DNA from: an uncultured Lachnospira sp.
Lineage (GTDB): Bacteria > Bacillota > Clostridia > Lachnospirales > Lachnospiraceae
Direction: 5' to 3'
Length of the DNA stretch: 7,648 nucleotides
NCBI GenBank assembly: GCA_900772425.1
Contig: CAAHEK010000127.1
Span: forward strand, 1 to 7,648
Part shown: positions 5,882 to 7,648 of the stretch, piece by piece
Numbering within the stretch: the first letter of the stretch is position 1
How the letters are laid out: every line of letters begins with the position of its first letter
Made by a program: the position numbers and the translations under genes
The notes under the pieces: model-generated
Database searches by the model: none
What the model saw: the letters and a program-made list of their open reading frames with translations, nothing else
What the model was told of the DNA's origin: nothing

Positions 5882-5928
5882 TATCTTATACAATATCTTA
5901 TACAATATCTGATTAAATATCTAATTCA
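5881..5928. repeat. Four 12-bp tandem repeats between convergent genes
   Basis: Four successive units read ATATCTTATACA, ATATCTTATACA, ATATCTGATTAA and ATATCTAATTCA. The first two are identical and the last two are diverged, and all begin ATATCT. They occupy the gap between the hydrolase stop codon and the end of the kinase gene, so they lie in the 3' untranslated region of the minus-strand transcript. They probably arose by slippage; no function is evident. Confidence 0.85.
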
Positions 5929-5944
5929 TGCATTACTCTTAACA

Positions 5945-7561
5945 TCAGACTTTAAAACATCCCCCACCAACAAATTCTCTTATTATTGAATCTATAGGTA
6001 TATTTTCTATTCCGCATGGAAGGAAATAATCAAGGAATTTCAAAAGTCTCTTGGCTTCCTGATATTCAGGTTCATCTTCTTTTATCGAGAACAGTAATGG
6101 CTCTGCATATGGTTTTAAAACGCATAATTCATATGCAAGAGCTGAGTTAAACATAACATCTGCCTGCTCCTGAAATGGGAAAATATTCTTCTCTTCCCCG
6201 CGTCTTACTGAATCCCACATGCCAAGTGTTCTTTTAGCTGATGCACCTCTTGTTCTACTGTCTCTTACCATTCTTCTTATAAGTCTTCCATCTGTTGTCG
6301 ATACACGGTTATGTTCGTCAATATTAAGCTGTGTAAGCGCACTTATATATATTTTGAACTTACTTTCAACCGGAAGTGAATATGACAGTTCATCGTTAAG
6401 GCAGTGTATTCCTTCTATAACTAGAATATCATCCTTTCCAAGCTGCAATTTATTGTCATGATACTCCTTACGTCCTGTTTTAAAATTAAACGTAGGCATA
6501 TCAACCTCTTCACCCTTTAAGAGTCTGTTCATATTGTCATTAAAGAGCTCTATGTCTATAGCATGTAAATCTTCAAAATTGTAATTACCATTTTCATCCT
6601 TTGGAGTCTGCTCTCTTTCAACAAAATAATCATCTACTCCTATAGGATGTGGCTTATATCCATTAGCCATAAGCTGAATTGAAAGTCTGTGTGAAAATGT
6701 TGTCTTTCCTGAAGAAGAAGGTCCTGCAATCATGATAAACTTAATGCCTTCTCTTTCCTGAATTTTCTTGACAAGTTCTACAATCTTTTGCTCCTGTAAT
6801 GCTTCCTGTGCAAGCATAAGAGAGCTCATATCACCTTTTGTAATATGCTCATTAAGAGCTCCTACAGTTGATATATCAAGCATTTCAGCCCAGCGTGTGC
6901 TTTCCTTTAATACATTAAAAAGTTTCTTCTGTGGCATAAATTCAGGTACTTTAAGAGGTTCTTCCTTAGTTGGAAGCTGAAGCACAAATCCCTCATCATA
7001 CATGAAAAGGTCAAATACACCTAGTTTTCCTGTGGATGGTGCCATATAACCGTAAAAATAATCCTGATAATCCTCAAGTGAATATACATTTACATAAGAG
7101 CTTCTTCTGTAATTAAAGAGCTTTGTTTTATCCTGCATTCCAAGCTTTCCAAATAGCTTTACAGCCTCTGATGTGCTGATTGTGTTCTTTATGATAGGAA
7201 TATCCTTTTTGACATCTTCAAGCATTATTTCTTTAATACCGGCAATAAACTCTTCGGTTACATTTTTAACTGCACCCTTTAAATCGCAGTACAAGCCTTT
7301 GCTTATTGAATATTCTACGCAGATTTCCCCATAATCTTCTTTGTCTTTTAATTTGTTAAATGCATTAAGCATTAGTAAAACAACGCTTCTTTTGTATGTT
7401 TCATTGCCAATGGCTGTTCTGGTTGTTACAAATTCAACATTATCACCATCAATATTTTTTTCTGTTATTTCTGTAAGCTTTCCATTAACCTTAGCAAGCA
7501 TAATTGCCTCCTTACACTCATGCTGTTTTTCACACGCAAGCTCATACAATGTTTTTCCCAT
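5945..7561 (-). CDS. Uridine-kinase-like nucleoside kinase with threonyl-tRNA-synthetase-like N-terminus
   Basis: The 538-residue protein is a fusion. The C-terminal half is a P-loop kinase of the uridine kinase/phosphoribulokinase family: Walker A GPSSSGKTT (280-288), DDYF (310-313), EGIHCLND in the Walker B region (about 383-390), and an Arg-rich lid segment DGRLIRRMVRDSRTRG (about 424-439). The N-terminal half (roughly 1-210) resembles the TGS and second additional domains of threonyl-tRNA synthetases, a known arrangement in Firmicutes and Thermotoga nucleoside kinases. It probably phosphorylates a nucleoside or related sugar compound in the cytoplasm; the substrate cannot be read from sequence. 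The start is the ATG at 7561, with AAGAGAAGAGG ending 8 nt upstream; in-frame ATGs at 7567 and 7585 are too close to, or upstream of, that site. It is transcribed alone and converges on the hydrolase gene. Confidence 0.9.
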   Translation of the reverse strand: MGKTLYELACEKQHECKEAIMLAKVNGKLTEITEKNIDGDNVEFVTTRTAIGNETYKRSVVLLMLNAFNKLKDKEDYGEICVEYSISKGLYCDLKGAVKNVTEEFIAGIKEIMLEDVKKDIPIIKNTISTSEAVKLFGKLGMQDKTKLFNYRRSSYVNVYSLEDYQDYFYGYMAPSTGKLGVFDLFMYDEGFVLQLPTKEEPLKVPEFMPQKKLFNVLKESTRWAEMLDISTVGALNEHITKGDMSSLMLAQEALQEQKIVELVKKIQEREGIKFIMIAGPSSSGKTTFSHRLSIQLMANGYKPHPIGVDDYFVEREQTPKDENGNYNFEDLHAIDIELFNDNMNRLLKGEEVDMPTFNFKTGRKEYHDNKLQLGKDDILVIEGIHCLNDELSYSLPVESKFKIYISALTQLNIDEHNRVSTTDGRLIRRMVRDSRTRGASAKRTLGMWDSVRRGEEKNIFPFQEQADVMFNSALAYELCVLKPYAEPLLFSIKEDEPEYQEAKRLLKFLDYFLPCGIENIPIDSIIREFVGGGCFKV

Positions 7562-7569
7562 ACACATTA

Positions 7570-7580
7570 CCTCTTCTCTT
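7570..7580 (-). promoter_or_regulatory. Ribosome binding site of the kinase gene
   Basis: AAGAGAAGAGG on the minus strand ends 8 nt before the ATG at 7561, which fixes that start over the two upstream in-frame ATGs. Confidence 0.7.
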
Positions 7581-7585
7581 AACAT

Positions 7586-7648
7586 TTAACGAATCATTCA
7601 AAGCTGTTAAGCGCATATAATATACACTCTTTTTCTTTTTTTAATTCA
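7586..7648 (-). promoter_or_regulatory. Probable promoter region of the kinase gene
   Basis: This is AT-rich non-coding sequence upstream of the kinase. The minus strand contains TATTAT (plus 7622-7617), usable as a -10 box, preceded by an A-rich tract, but no good -35 box lies within the window. The promoter may extend past the right edge. No other gene is seen here. Confidence 0.3.

Noticed and set aside
5881..5928. Possible CRISPR-like array
   Set aside because: The repeats are 12 bp and directly adjoining, with no spacers, and no cas gene is nearby.

Overview
The window looks like a stretch of a low-GC, anaerobic Gram-positive chromosome, most probably Lachnospiraceae (Clostridia). This rests on AT-rich DNA, strong GGAGG-type ribosome binding sites, TTGACA/TATAAT promoters, U-tailed hairpin terminators, and the character of the proteins (814-residue leucyl-tRNA synthetase, short TyrA, threonyl-tRNA-synthetase-like/uridine-kinase fusion). 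Genus and species cannot be fixed from the sequence alone. No mobile element, CRISPR array, tRNA or rRNA was seen.

Layout, left to right: (1) 1-82, a somewhat GC-richer edge stretch with no assignable gene. (2) 83-276, a compact minus-strand transcription unit made of a near-consensus promoter, a 24-codon acidic micro-ORF and a strong U-tailed terminator. (3) 370-1235, two plus-strand genes of unknown function: a 194-residue protein with a cysteine-rich centre and an Asn/Gly/Ser linker, and a 76-residue helical protein. (4) 1251-3910, the minus-strand leuS unit, complete from its own promoter to its terminator. (5) 4034-5881, plus-strand tyrA (prephenate dehydrogenase) followed 21 nt later by a membrane-anchored metallo-beta-lactamase-fold hydrolase of the ComEC C-terminal type. 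(6) 5945-7561, a minus-strand nucleoside-kinase-like gene, convergent on the hydrolase gene; the only good terminator between them lies inside the last codons of the hydrolase gene, and four 12-bp tandem repeats fill the gap.

The window is therefore mostly core metabolism (aminoacylation, tyrosine synthesis, nucleotide-type kinase) in short independent units of alternating orientation. The least explained parts are the micro-gene at 141-215 and the two-gene cassette at 370-1235. These are the best candidates for something undescribed, but nothing in the sequence reveals their function. No large novel system is evident.
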